From positions 2,790,001 through 2,854,000 of the forward strand of contig NZ_CP127161.1 of assembly GCF_030263895.1 (NCBI RefSeq): DNA of 64,000 bases. Reading direction: 5' to 3'. Positions 51,127 to 59,749 of the stretch are shown piece after piece. The translations under genes and the position numbers were made by a program. This DNA comes from Proteiniborus sp. MB09-C3 (GTDB lineage: Bacteria; Bacillota; Clostridia; Tissierellales; Proteiniboraceae). Each line of letters begins with the position of its first letter. Position 1 is the stretch's first letter. Below the pieces are notes generated by a model. The model saw only the letters and a list, made by a program, of their open reading frames with translations, did not search any database and was not told the DNA's origin.

Positions 51127-51474
51127 TTATTCCTTTGTATCTTTTTTTCTAAATAGTAATCTCCTTATGATTGCAAAGTTTTGGAACAGTCTACCACCAA
51201 AAGCAAAAATCGCTGCATAATAGAGAGGTACTCCTAATCTGTCTCCAACATAAGCTAAAAATGCCGCCAATACTGCATTACCAAAAAAGCCCGATATAAA
51301 TATTTCTGTATTGAACGTTTTTTCTAATGTAGCTCTTAGTCCACCGAAGACAGAGTCGAGACATGCTAGTATGGCTACTGAAACATATAGAGAGTAACTG
51401 GCTGAATAAGTTATTGGTAAGTATATACCCACTAAAACTCCTATAACAATACCTACAAAAGCTAATATAATCAT
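51127..51474 (-). CDS. sbp: Small basic protein Sbp (DUF1290)
   Basis: 115 residues with three to four hydrophobic helices and the family blocks VGIYLPITYSASYSLYVSVA and CLDSVFGGLRA, ending in a basic tail (RRLLFRKKDTK). A membrane protein of unknown role conserved between divIB and ftsZ in Bacillus. Its ATG overlaps the stop of the DUF881 gene by four bases (ATGA), so it is co-translated. Confidence 0.93.
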   Translation of the reverse strand: MIILAFVGIVIGVLVGIYLPITYSASYSLYVSVAILACLDSVFGGLRATLEKTFNTEIFISGFFGNAVLAAFLAYVGDRLGVPLYYAAIFAFGGRLFQNFAIIRRLLFRKKDTKE

Positions 51475-52214
51475 GATTGTTCACCTTCTTTTTTTGGTTT
51501 TGCGTGTTTAAATTCTTGGTCTGCCCAGTAATATTTAGGCACATATACGTTGTCTTTCATTATTGTTTCAACTCTAAGCTTGTGGACCTCCTTCAATATC
51601 CAGCCATAAGTATTTGGTGCATTGATAGCTGCATAAAGTAATTTAGGATCTCCTATTGCAGTTATAACAAAAGGATTTGCAGAGCTTCTGCCATTAACTC
51701 TTATTGTAGGTCCAGCACATTTAATCTCTGATCTCGACATAACCCTTTGCCCATTAATACTTATAGCCTCTGCACCAGCCTTCCTCAAATCATTTAAAAG
51801 GATTTGTACAGTAGCATCATGCACAATATCATCGTTTATTTGTCCACCAACTATTTCTTCATCTTCGTTATCAGCTAATATTATCCTTATCCCAGGGCCT
51901 TGAACATCATCTAACCCTGATACTAGCTTTAACTGACTTATCTCATCCATCAAAAGCTCTGAAACATTGGAATCTTCATCATTAATGACACTTTCAAGCT
52001 TTGTTAATTCCTTTTTCCTATTTTCTGTTAGATATTTTATATCATCAATTTCTTTACGAATATTATTTATATCGTTTTTCATCGTCTGTATAGACTTTAA
52101 CGAAACTAAGTCATAATCATCTATATTCTGCTTCATCTGAAAAGACAATAATACCCCTAGTAAAATAGAAAGGATTATGAGCCATACCATTCCGTTACTT
52201 TTTTTCTTGCCCAT
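51471..52214 (-). CDS. DUF881 family protein (YlxW/YlxX-like), second copy
   Basis: 247 residues. One N-terminal membrane helix (about 10-24), a coiled coil (about 35-75, MKNDINNIRKEIDDIKYLTE), then the DUF881 domain with SGLDDVQGPGIRIILADNED and LRKAGAEAISINGQRV. It faces outside the membrane. Found in Bacillus between divIB and sbp; proposed to associate with division or envelope assembly, without a known activity. It is one of a tandem pair with the gene at 52235. GGAGGGA precedes the ATG. Confidence 0.93.
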   Translation of the reverse strand: MGKKKSNGMVWLIILSILLGVLLSFQMKQNIDDYDLVSLKSIQTMKNDINNIRKEIDDIKYLTENRKKELTKLESVINDEDSNVSELLMDEISQLKLVSGLDDVQGPGIRIILADNEDEEIVGGQINDDIVHDATVQILLNDLRKAGAEAISINGQRVMSRSEIKCAGPTIRVNGRSSANPFVITAIGDPKLLYAAINAPNTYGWILKEVHKLRVETIMKDNVYVPKYYWADQEFKHAKPKKEGEQS

Positions 52215-52234
52215 TATTTAATCCCTCCCAATGC

Positions 52235-52969
52235 TTAGTTTGATATTTCTTCTACTGGTTTAGCATATCTAAAATCTTTGATTTTTCTATATTTAGGAAT
52301 AACTATATTTTGTTCCTGTTTAATGTGAATATCTAAATTAAGAAGATTTTCCATTCGCCATATGAGTCCATGCTTTATACGAAGTGCGTTTTCTAAATCA
52401 TCAGGTTTTCCTATTGCCCTTATCACAAAAGGAGGACCTACGGATACTCCATTTATCTCTAGGTGACCAGCAGCTGGAACTATTTCTGTGAAGCTTGTAT
52501 ATCTTTGTTCATTTATAGAGATAGCTTCTGCCTCTGTTGCATTTATGACACTTATCATTTGGAGGAGAAACTCATAATTTTCAACAATAATACTAGAATC
52601 ACCTCCAAATATAACTTCAGCTGGAGGGTCATTTATTTCAATAATAATCCCCGGACCTTGGAGATCTTCATATCCTGCTAAGGCTCTATACTTTTCTATA
52701 TCCTTATATAAATTTTCAACATAAACATCTTTTTCTGCTTCGCCTTTTTCATACTGTTTTAGCTTAGATTCAAGATTATCTAATTCATTTCTTATCCCGT
52801 CTCTCTCGTCTTGAAGCTTTTTATAATCAATTGCCATCTGTTGAGCTCTTTGAGTAGGTATTGTTCCATAGCCTACAGTATTCTCAACAGTTTTGAATTG
52901 AACTGCTAGAATTATACCTAATGCGATACAGACCAATATAATGGCGACTTTGCTCTTGACATCGTTCAT
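52235..52969 (-). CDS. DUF881 family protein (YlxW/YlxX-like), first copy
   Basis: 244 residues, same layout as the next gene: membrane helix about residues 5-20, coiled coil (LQDERDGIRNELDNLESKLK), then DUF881 blocks AGYEDLQGPGIIIEINDPP and NATEAEAISINEQR. The ATG used follows AGGAGTGG; an upstream in-frame GTG lies within that site. It starts 12 bp after ftsQ. The two copies have clearly diverged, so they probably form a heteromeric pair rather than a recent duplicate. Confidence 0.93.
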   Translation of the reverse strand: MNDVKSKVAIILVCIALGIILAVQFKTVENTVGYGTIPTQRAQQMAIDYKKLQDERDGIRNELDNLESKLKQYEKGEAEKDVYVENLYKDIEKYRALAGYEDLQGPGIIIEINDPPAEVIFGGDSSIIVENYEFLLQMISVINATEAEAISINEQRYTSFTEIVPAAGHLEINGVSVGPPFVIRAIGKPDDLENALRIKHGLIWRMENLLNLDIHIKQEQNIVIPKYRKIKDFRYAKPVEEISN

Positions 52970-52980
52970 TTTCTCCACTC

Positions 52981-53736
52981 CTAATCATTATCCTTAATTA
53001 TGACTGCATTGCTTCCTTTGTCTAGATGAATCACCCGATACCCTTGGTTTTTGCTTTCTAGTTCTTTTAATATAGATATAAGAAAATTCAATTTATATTT
53101 TACATCATCTAAGGTCCCAAATGCAACCTCTCCTCCATTATCCATATAAATAGTAATTTTATTATTTTCATCAATATTCGCTGTTTTAAAGGAGGTTGAT
53201 AATCCTAGGCTTATGATATCGTTGATAAATTCCAATATTTTCTCTTGTATTTCTTCATTGCTAAAGACTATTTTTTGCCCTATTACTGGATTGCTTATTT
53301 CTAATCCACTTATTTCAACAATATGCTCATCCTTTTTTTCAGAAAGCATATTTAAAATAGTTCCTTCTTCATCAATATATACATATGAATTAATGTAATT
53401 AATAATAGCTACTTCTTTTCTCTCTTCTATATTAATAAATATTTTATTTGGTAACTTTCTCTGTACTTTAACATTTTTTACGTAAGGATGCAATAATATG
53501 TTTTCCTTTGCCATCTTCAGATTAATCTTAAAAATATTCTCATCTATTATTATACCTGATGCAAGTATCAATTTATCATCGGTAATTTTTTCATTTCCAA
53601 AAACCTCTATACTAGAAATATGAAAAAAGCTTGTCTTAGTATAAAGAATAAAAAAGGTCGAGGTTAGTAATAAAATTATAATAAATATAAGTCTGTTCTT
53701 TTTCCTTTTAATTTTTCTATCTACTTTACTCATCAT
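52981..53736 (-). CDS. ftsQ: Cell division protein FtsQ/DivIB
   Basis: 251 residues. Short basic cytoplasmic tail (SKVDRKIKRKKNR), one membrane helix at about 15-32, and an external POTRA domain (FHISSIEVFGNEKITDDKLI) followed by the beta domain (KVQRKLPNKIFINIEERKEV). It recruits FtsL and FtsB/DivIC to the septum. GGAGGAAG precedes the ATG. It sits between murA and the DUF881 pair, the standard Firmicute order. Confidence 0.94.
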   Translation of the reverse strand: MMSKVDRKIKRKKNRLIFIIILLLTSTFFILYTKTSFFHISSIEVFGNEKITDDKLILASGIIIDENIFKINLKMAKENILLHPYVKNVKVQRKLPNKIFINIEERKEVAIINYINSYVYIDEEGTILNMLSEKKDEHIVEISGLEISNPVIGQKIVFSNEEIQEKILEFINDIISLGLSTSFKTANIDENNKITIYMDNGGEVAFGTLDDVKYKLNFLISILKELESKNQGYRVIHLDKGSNAVIIKDND

Positions 53737-53784
53737 CTTCCTCCGTCAAGGCTTGTCCTTCAGGCTTTAAGCAGCATAAGCTGC

Positions 53785-55035
53785 CTAAGTCTTCTTAATG
53801 TCTGCATTTAAAGCAAGAAGAGCTTTTTCTAAACCATCATAGCCTCTTTCAATATGGAAAGTATCTTCTATAACTGATGTTCCATTAGCTGCCAATGCAG
53901 CTAAAACAAGAGCGGCTCCTCCTCTTAAATCCTTAGATGTAACCTTTGCACCTGTAAGTTCTTTTACTCCTTTAATTATAGCAACCTTTCCTGCTATCTT
54001 TATATTGGCACCCATTCTAACAAGCTCTTCTACATGCTTAAATCTATTTTCAAAAATTGTTTCTGTAACAATGCTTGTTCCATTAGCAATACTGAGTAAA
54101 GCAATCATTTGTGCCTGCATATCTGTAGGAAAGCCAGGATAAGGTAAAGTCTGAACTGTTTCAATAGCATTGACCTTTTTAGGTCCAATTATTTTTAAAG
54201 TAGTACAATTATTATATATCATACATCCTGTTTCCTTTAGCTTTGCTATAATAGATTGAATATGCTCTACCTCTATATTTTTCAGTATAACTTCTCCTCC
54301 TGTGATTGCAGAAGCAACCATATAGGTTCCAGCAACAATTCTATCTGGTATTATCGTATGCTCTACGCTAGTAAAGCTATCTACGCCATCTATTCTTATT
54401 ACACTTGTGCCTGCCCCATGTATCTTGGCTCCTATTCCGTTGAGAAAGTTCTGAAGATCTATTATCTCTGGCTCACGGGCAGCATTTCTAATTATTGTAG
54501 TACCTTCAGCTTTTACAGCTGCTAACATAATATTTTCTGTAGCACCTACACTTGGAAAATCTAGCTGTATATCACAACCCTTTAATTTTTCAGCTTTACA
54601 ATACAGAAAACCATGAGATTCTTCGATTGTAGCCCCTAGTTGTCTAAGTGCTTTTAAATGAAGATCAATAGGTCTAGGTCCAATCTCACATCCACCAGGA
54701 TAGCTCACTTCTACTTCACCACATCGAGTCAACATTGCTCCCATTAATATAATCGAAGAACGCATTTCCCTAACAAGCTCTTCTGGTATCTTAATCTTAG
54801 AAATATTTCTTGAGTCTACAAAAATAACATTGTCTACTCTATTAACCTTGCATCCTATAGAAATTAAAATTTGTTCCATAATCTCTACATCTCTTAGATT
54901 TGGAGTATTAAAAATCGTACTTGTATTATTATTTATTACAGTTGCTGCTAATATTGGTAGCACTGCGTTCTTAGCTCCTATTACAGGAACTTCTCCAACT
55001 AGCCTTTTGCCACCTTCTATGATATACTTACTCAT
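53785..55035 (-). CDS. murA: UDP-N-acetylglucosamine 1-carboxyvinyltransferase MurA
   Basis: 416 residues. First committed step of peptidoglycan synthesis: adds enolpyruvate from PEP to UDP-GlcNAc. Lys22-Asn23 (GAKNAVLP) contact the substrate, and the catalytic, fosfomycin-target cysteine is Cys116 in PGGCEIGPRP. The C-terminal loop RGGAALVLAALAANGTSVIED is typical. Its placement between murG and ftsQ is a clostridial arrangement. GGAGGTG precedes the ATG. Confidence 0.97.
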   Translation of the reverse strand: MSKYIIEGGKRLVGEVPVIGAKNAVLPILAATVINNNTSTIFNTPNLRDVEIMEQILISIGCKVNRVDNVIFVDSRNISKIKIPEELVREMRSSIILMGAMLTRCGEVEVSYPGGCEIGPRPIDLHLKALRQLGATIEESHGFLYCKAEKLKGCDIQLDFPSVGATENIMLAAVKAEGTTIIRNAAREPEIIDLQNFLNGIGAKIHGAGTSVIRIDGVDSFTSVEHTIIPDRIVAGTYMVASAITGGEVILKNIEVEHIQSIIAKLKETGCMIYNNCTTLKIIGPKKVNAIETVQTLPYPGFPTDMQAQMIALLSIANGTSIVTETIFENRFKHVEELVRMGANIKIAGKVAIIKGVKELTGAKVTSKDLRGGAALVLAALAANGTSVIEDTFHIERGYDGLEKALLALNADIKKT

Positions 55036-55130
55036 TCTTACACCTCCAGAATATGCTCCAAACTGTATGTAAAAAACAGTATATATCTATCTTATGCATA
55101 TTCATAAAAGGTGTTACAGTTACAAAACAT

Positions 55131-56237
55131 CTATGAAATTAATTCTCTTACTATATTAAGTATTCTATCATCTGCATTAATGATACCCATTTTTCTACTT
55201 TTAATTGCCATATCCCTTAATTTTCTTTTATCAGACAGTAGATTGTTGATCTCTTTGTTTAGTAGTTCTCCATTCAAGTCTTTTTCCAGTATAACTATAC
55301 TGGCTCCATTTTTTTCTAGAGCCCTTGCATTATACTCCTGATGATTTTCTGTAGTATAAGCCTTTGGTATAAGTATACTTGGAATGCCTACTGCTGTTAT
55401 TTCTGCAATGGCAATTGCTCCACCACTAGTCAAAGCTACATCGGCTATAGACAATGCTTTTGGTACCTCAAAAAAATATGGATATACTCTAATATTATCT
55501 ATTAACTCATCTACGCCTTTTTGTTTCAACTCTTTCATAAAGCTTTCATATAATCTCTTACCTGTTACATGAATTATTTGCATATTTTGATTATTACTAT
55601 TCTTAACAATAACCTCAAGCATAGCATCATTTAATTTCTTCTGGCCGCCACTTCCACCAAAGGATAATACGAAGGGTTTATTTTTATCAATATTTAGGTC
55701 CTCGTAAGCAACTTGTTTATCAAATCCAACAATATCTTGACGTATAGGATTGCCTGTAATTACCAATTTATTAGTGTCCTTAAAATACTTTCTAGACTCC
55801 TCAAAGCTGCCTGCTATTCTGTCTACAAATCTAGAAAGTATTCTATTGGTAACCCCAGGAAAAGCATTTTGTTCATGAATCATTGTAGGTATTTTCTTTA
55901 ATGCAGCAGTTAAAACAAGAGGTCCACATACGTACCCACCTGTGCCTATTACGATATCGGGCTTGAAATCATTTATTACTTTTTTAGCGTCACTTAAACC
56001 TAAAAATAGCTCCTTAATAGATTTAAAGGTATTCTTTGAAAGCTTCCTGCTAAAGCCCATTACCCTAATAGTCTTAAATCTAAGCCCTTCCTTTGGAATT
56101 AATTCTGCTTCTAGCCCTTTTTCTGTTCCTACATATAATATATCTGCGTTCTTATATTCCATTTTAATTTTTCTAGCAATGGCTAAAGCAGGGTAGATAT
56201 GTCCCCCTGTACCTCCACCTGTAATCAACACTTTCAT
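55131..56237 (-). CDS. murG: Lipid II synthase MurG
   Basis: 368-residue GT28 transferase that adds GlcNAc to lipid I at the inner membrane face. The N-terminal glycine-rich loop GGGTGGHIYPALA and GGYVCGPLVLTA bind the lipid acceptor; LSFGGSGGQKKLND opens the donor domain, and TSGGAIAIAEITAVGIPSI with PKAYTTENHQEYNA binds UDP-GlcNAc. It starts four bases after ftsW. AGGAGCTG precedes the ATG. Confidence 0.97.
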   Translation of the reverse strand: MKVLITGGGTGGHIYPALAIARKIKMEYKNADILYVGTEKGLEAELIPKEGLRFKTIRVMGFSRKLSKNTFKSIKELFLGLSDAKKVINDFKPDIVIGTGGYVCGPLVLTAALKKIPTMIHEQNAFPGVTNRILSRFVDRIAGSFEESRKYFKDTNKLVITGNPIRQDIVGFDKQVAYEDLNIDKNKPFVLSFGGSGGQKKLNDAMLEVIVKNSNNQNMQIIHVTGKRLYESFMKELKQKGVDELIDNIRVYPYFFEVPKALSIADVALTSGGAIAIAEITAVGIPSILIPKAYTTENHQEYNARALEKNGASIVILEKDLNGELLNKEINNLLSDKRKLRDMAIKSRKMGIINADDRILNIVRELIS

Positions 56238-56241
56238 GCTT

Positions 56242-57351
56242 TCAGCTCCTATCTAATTCCGAATGTCTTGATATGTTTAATAAAATACCAGCAGCTGCCA
56301 TATACATCATTAGTGATGTTCCTCCAAAGCTTATGAAGGGCAATGTAATTCCTGTAGTAGGCATTGAGGATGTTACAACTGCTATATGGATCAAGGACTG
56401 GACAGTAATAAGCGAAACTATCCCTGTTGCAAGATAACATCCAAATAAATCCTTTGTACCTAAAGCAATTCTTAAACCTCTCCATATTATGAGAAGAATT
56501 AGTAGCATAACAGTCACACATCCTAAAAATCCAAGCTCTTCACCAATGATTGCGAATATAAAATCATTATAGGGCTCTGGAATGTAAAAAAACTTTTGCC
56601 TGCTTTTGCCTAGGCCTAGTCCAAACAATCCACCTGAACCTAAAGCATAAAGAGATTGGACTGCTTGATATCCAACATTATCTCTTACCTCTGGAGCAAA
56701 GGGGTCCAGAAAGGCCAAGATTCTCTTTCGTCTAAATTCTTCACCTAATATTGCTAAAAAACCTGCTGCCCCTCCAAGTATGGCCAGAAAAGAGAGATGA
56801 AATATATTTACTCCTGAAACAAATAGGAGAATAAACAAAGTTAAGCCTAGTGTAGCACTAGTACTTAAATCCTTCTGCAAAATTATGAGTCCACAGGCAA
56901 TCCCTATTATTACCATGGACGGGATAAATCCTTTGGTAAACTTCTTTATACTGTCTTTTCTTTTAGCTAAAAAAGATGATAAATAAATAATTGATCCCAA
57001 TTTAATAGCATCTGACGGCATGAATGTAGTAAAACCTAAATTAATCCATCTTCTAGCTCCATTGGCCTCCATTCCAAGTGGCGTATATATTAATAATCCT
57101 AAGACTATTGATGCAGTAAATATTAACCTAGCCAATTTATCAAGGTTCCAATAGTTAAAGTTCATGAAGAATATCATGGCTACTAGTCCTATAGCACTGG
57201 CTACAAGTTGTTTTTTTAAAAAATGGTAGCCATCTTTCTTGCTGTACAAGGCATCTGGCCAACTAGAGCTAAAGACCATTATTATCCCAATACAGACAAG
57301 TAAGATTACAGCAATCATCAAGGTAAAGTCACTGGCTCTTTTTTTAGCCAT
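56242..57351 (-). CDS. ftsW: Peptidoglycan glycosyltransferase FtsW/SpoVE (SEDS)
   Basis: 369-residue SEDS polymerase with about ten membrane helices. Key blocks: MVFSSSWPDALYSKKDGYHF, QKDLSTSATLGLTL (containing the catalytic aspartate region), VGYQAVQSLYALGSGGLFG, GLGKSRQKFFYIPEPYNDFI, and GITLPFISFGGTSLM near the end. It polymerises lipid II with the class B PBP SpoVD encoded upstream. The position between murD and murG fits both FtsW and SpoVE; they cannot be told apart from sequence here. GGAGG precedes the ATG. Confidence 0.95.
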   Translation of the reverse strand: MAKKRASDFTLMIAVILLVCIGIIMVFSSSWPDALYSKKDGYHFLKKQLVASAIGLVAMIFFMNFNYWNLDKLARLIFTASIVLGLLIYTPLGMEANGARRWINLGFTTFMPSDAIKLGSIIYLSSFLAKRKDSIKKFTKGFIPSMVIIGIACGLIILQKDLSTSATLGLTLFILLFVSGVNIFHLSFLAILGGAAGFLAILGEEFRRKRILAFLDPFAPEVRDNVGYQAVQSLYALGSGGLFGLGLGKSRQKFFYIPEPYNDFIFAIIGEELGFLGCVTVMLLILLIIWRGLRIALGTKDLFGCYLATGIVSLITVQSLIHIAVVTSSMPTTGITLPFISFGGTSLMMYMAAAGILLNISRHSELDRS

Positions 57352-57353
57352 TC

Positions 57354-58712
57354 TTAATCCTCCCTTAAATTCTTTACAGCTTGCTTGAACATCCTTCCCC
57401 TTTCTTCGTAGCTTTTAAACATATCCCAGCTTGCACATGCAGGAGAAAGTAACACATTGTCATTGGACTCCGATAATTCAAAGCTTTTTTTAACTGCTTC
57501 TTTAATACTATTTACTATATATATATTATTAAAACCCTTACTTATTGCAGTATCTTTTATTTTTTCTCTAGTTTCTCCTAATAGAATTAAAGCCTTTACC
57601 TTATTATCAAAACTATCTATAAATTCTTCAAAACTGCCTCCCTTATCAATACCGCCTGCTATCAATATTATTGGCTTGTTAATAGCTTCAATAGCCTTAA
57701 TTGAAGCATCTGGATTTGTTCCCTTTGAATCATTATAAAAACTTACACCAGATATGCTACCTACAAACTCTATTCTATGTTCTACCCCTTCAAACTCCTT
57801 AAGTGTACTTGCTATTATCTCAGCCTCAATTCCCATTGCCCATCCAATCGCAACTACGGCTAAGGCATTCTCTATATTATGTTTACCAGGTATCCTTATG
57901 TCACGATAATCCATTACATTAATAGATTTTAGTCCGTCATTTATAATAATTTTACAATCGTCAACATAAACTCCTCTATCTAGCTTATTTCCTGCACTAA
58001 AATATATTAAATTCGAATTTATTTTCTTTCCTATTTCTCTAAGCAATAAATCGTCATAATTTAAAATAGTATAATCGCCTTTTTCTTGATTCATAAGAAC
58101 TTTTTTCTTCGCATTAATATAATTATCAAAGGTTTTATGCCAATTCAAATGATCAGGAGTAATATTTGTAATTACACTTATGCTAGGCTTAAAATGTTTA
58201 GTGCTTTCTAGCTGAAAACTACTTGCCTCAATGACAAAAATATCATTCTCATCTGTATTTACTGCTTCCCACAATATTCCTACTCCAATATTTCCTGTAA
58301 CATGGCATTTTAAGCCTGCTTTTTTAATCAACTCTCCCGTTAGGGCTGTTGTAGTAGTTTTTCCATTAGTACCAGTTATAGCGATAAACTTATTTTTAGA
58401 AATTCTATATGCTAGTTCTATGTCTGTAACTACTTCAATTCCTTTTTCCAGAGCTTCTTTCATAATTGGTGCTTCTAAAGGAATACCTGGGCTTTTTACT
58501 ATTAAGTCAATATTCCCTAAATCTACGTTATTGCTGCCCAATACATAATCTATATCTATATCCTTTAATTCAACCAAATGCTCTTTAAGCTCTTCTTCTG
58601 ACTTCATATCAGTTACTGTTATCTTTGAACCCAGTTTATTTAAAGCTTTAGCTGTAGACACTCCACTAATAGCTAAACCTAATATTAATACATTTTTATC
58701 TTTTAATTTCAT
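57354..58712 (-). CDS. murD: UDP-N-acetylmuramoyl-L-alanine--D-glutamate ligase MurD
   Basis: 452 residues. Rossmann N-terminal domain binding UDP (LILGLAISGVSTAKALNKLG), ATP loop ITGTNGKTTTTALTGELI near residue 115, and the central NITPDHLNWHKTFDNYINAK with the carbamylated lysine. The C-terminal FYNDSKGTNPDASIKAIEA is MurD-specific. The ATG is five bases after AGGTGA; an in-frame GTG three codons earlier overlaps this site. It follows mraY by 23 bp. Confidence 0.96.
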   Translation of the reverse strand: MKLKDKNVLILGLAISGVSTAKALNKLGSKITVTDMKSEEELKEHLVELKDIDIDYVLGSNNVDLGNIDLIVKSPGIPLEAPIMKEALEKGIEVVTDIELAYRISKNKFIAITGTNGKTTTTALTGELIKKAGLKCHVTGNIGVGILWEAVNTDENDIFVIEASSFQLESTKHFKPSISVITNITPDHLNWHKTFDNYINAKKKVLMNQEKGDYTILNYDDLLLREIGKKINSNLIYFSAGNKLDRGVYVDDCKIIINDGLKSINVMDYRDIRIPGKHNIENALAVVAIGWAMGIEAEIIASTLKEFEGVEHRIEFVGSISGVSFYNDSKGTNPDASIKAIEAINKPIILIAGGIDKGGSFEEFIDSFDNKVKALILLGETREKIKDTAISKGFNNIYIVNSIKEAVKKSFELSESNDNVLLSPACASWDMFKSYEERGRMFKQAVKNLRED

Positions 58713-58735
58713 TTTATTCACCTGCTCCTATTAGA

Positions 58736-59701
58736 TTAACTTAAACTATAAATACCTATTAAACATAGAATAACTGTGACTATCCAAAATACTACTACTA
58801 CCTTTGTCTCCTTCCAGCCTTTTTGTTCAAAGTGATGATGAATTGGTGCCATTAAGAAAACTCTCTTTCCTGTAAGCTTAAAAGAGGTTACTTGTATCAT
58901 CACTGAAACAATCTCAGCTAGGTAAATACCTCCTACTATAGGAATTATCAAGGACAAGTTAAGCAGTACTGCTATAGCTGAAACTGCTCCTCCTAAAGCT
59001 AAAGAACCTGTGTCACCCATAAAAACTTTTGCTGGGTACGAATTATGCCTTAAAAAGCCAAGACAAGCTCCTGCTAAAGCAGCAGAAAAAATAGCTATAC
59101 TATCCATACCAGCCTTAAGTGAAATCAAACTAAAAGAGGATAATATAATTAAAGTTACTCCTGACGCCAATCCGTCAAGTCCATCTGTAAAGTTAGCACC
59201 ATTTACAGTACCGAGTACTACTACTACAATAAATGGAACATATAGCATACCTAAGTCTAGGTAGGTATTATCCAAAAAAGGTACAATAATTTTAGTTCCT
59301 AAAACTGAATTATTTGATTGATATATTGCTAAAATCACTGCTAGAACAATTTGTCCTAAAAGCTTTTGATACGCTCTTAATCCCAAGGATCTTTTAAGTA
59401 CTACTTTTATGAAATCATCTATAAAACCAATAAGTCCAAAACCAATGGTTGCTAATAGCAGCACAATCATATCTCTATTAAGCAGTCCAGACGATATTGT
59501 AGTAATTAATAGTGCAGCAATTATTATAATACCACCCATAGTAGGTGTGCCACTTTTTTTATAATGTGTTTTTGGTCCTTCCTCTCTAACACTTTGTCCT
59601 ACCTTCAATCTTTTTAGTATAGGAATTAAAATAGGACCTAAAAGCAAAGTTATAGTAAATGATATAACTATTACTCTTATAATATCTTTATAGTTTGACA
59701 T
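58736..59701 (-). CDS. mraY: Phospho-N-acetylmuramoyl-pentapeptide-transferase MraY
   Basis: 321-residue membrane enzyme making lipid I from UDP-MurNAc-pentapeptide and undecaprenyl phosphate. It has about ten helices. Catalytic/Mg residues: GFIDDFIKVVLKRSLG (Asp-Asp), NFTDGLDGLASG, and the APIHHHFEQKGW histidine loop. The N-terminal GPKTHYKKSGTPTMGG is the family signature. It lies between murE and murD, where murF would normally sit first, but murF is missing. Confidence 0.97.
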   Translation of the reverse strand: MSNYKDIIRVIVISFTITLLLGPILIPILKRLKVGQSVREEGPKTHYKKSGTPTMGGIIIIAALLITTISSGLLNRDMIVLLLATIGFGLIGFIDDFIKVVLKRSLGLRAYQKLLGQIVLAVILAIYQSNNSVLGTKIIVPFLDNTYLDLGMLYVPFIVVVVLGTVNGANFTDGLDGLASGVTLIILSSFSLISLKAGMDSIAIFSAALAGACLGFLRHNSYPAKVFMGDTGSLALGGAVSAIAVLLNLSLIIPIVGGIYLAEIVSVMIQVTSFKLTGKRVFLMAPIHHHFEQKGWKETKVVVVFWIVTVILCLIGIYSLS

Positions 59702-59749
59702 ATTACTTCTCCTCCAAATGCAGATTAAATTCTTTCATCTTTAAGTTTT

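Noticed and set aside
51278-51544. Second minus-strand frame overlapping sbp and the DUF881 gene
   Set aside because: It is out of frame with two conserved family genes that fully account for the region.
56249-56521. 90-codon minus-strand frame within ftsW
   Set aside because: Out-of-frame reading of ftsW; no start signal.
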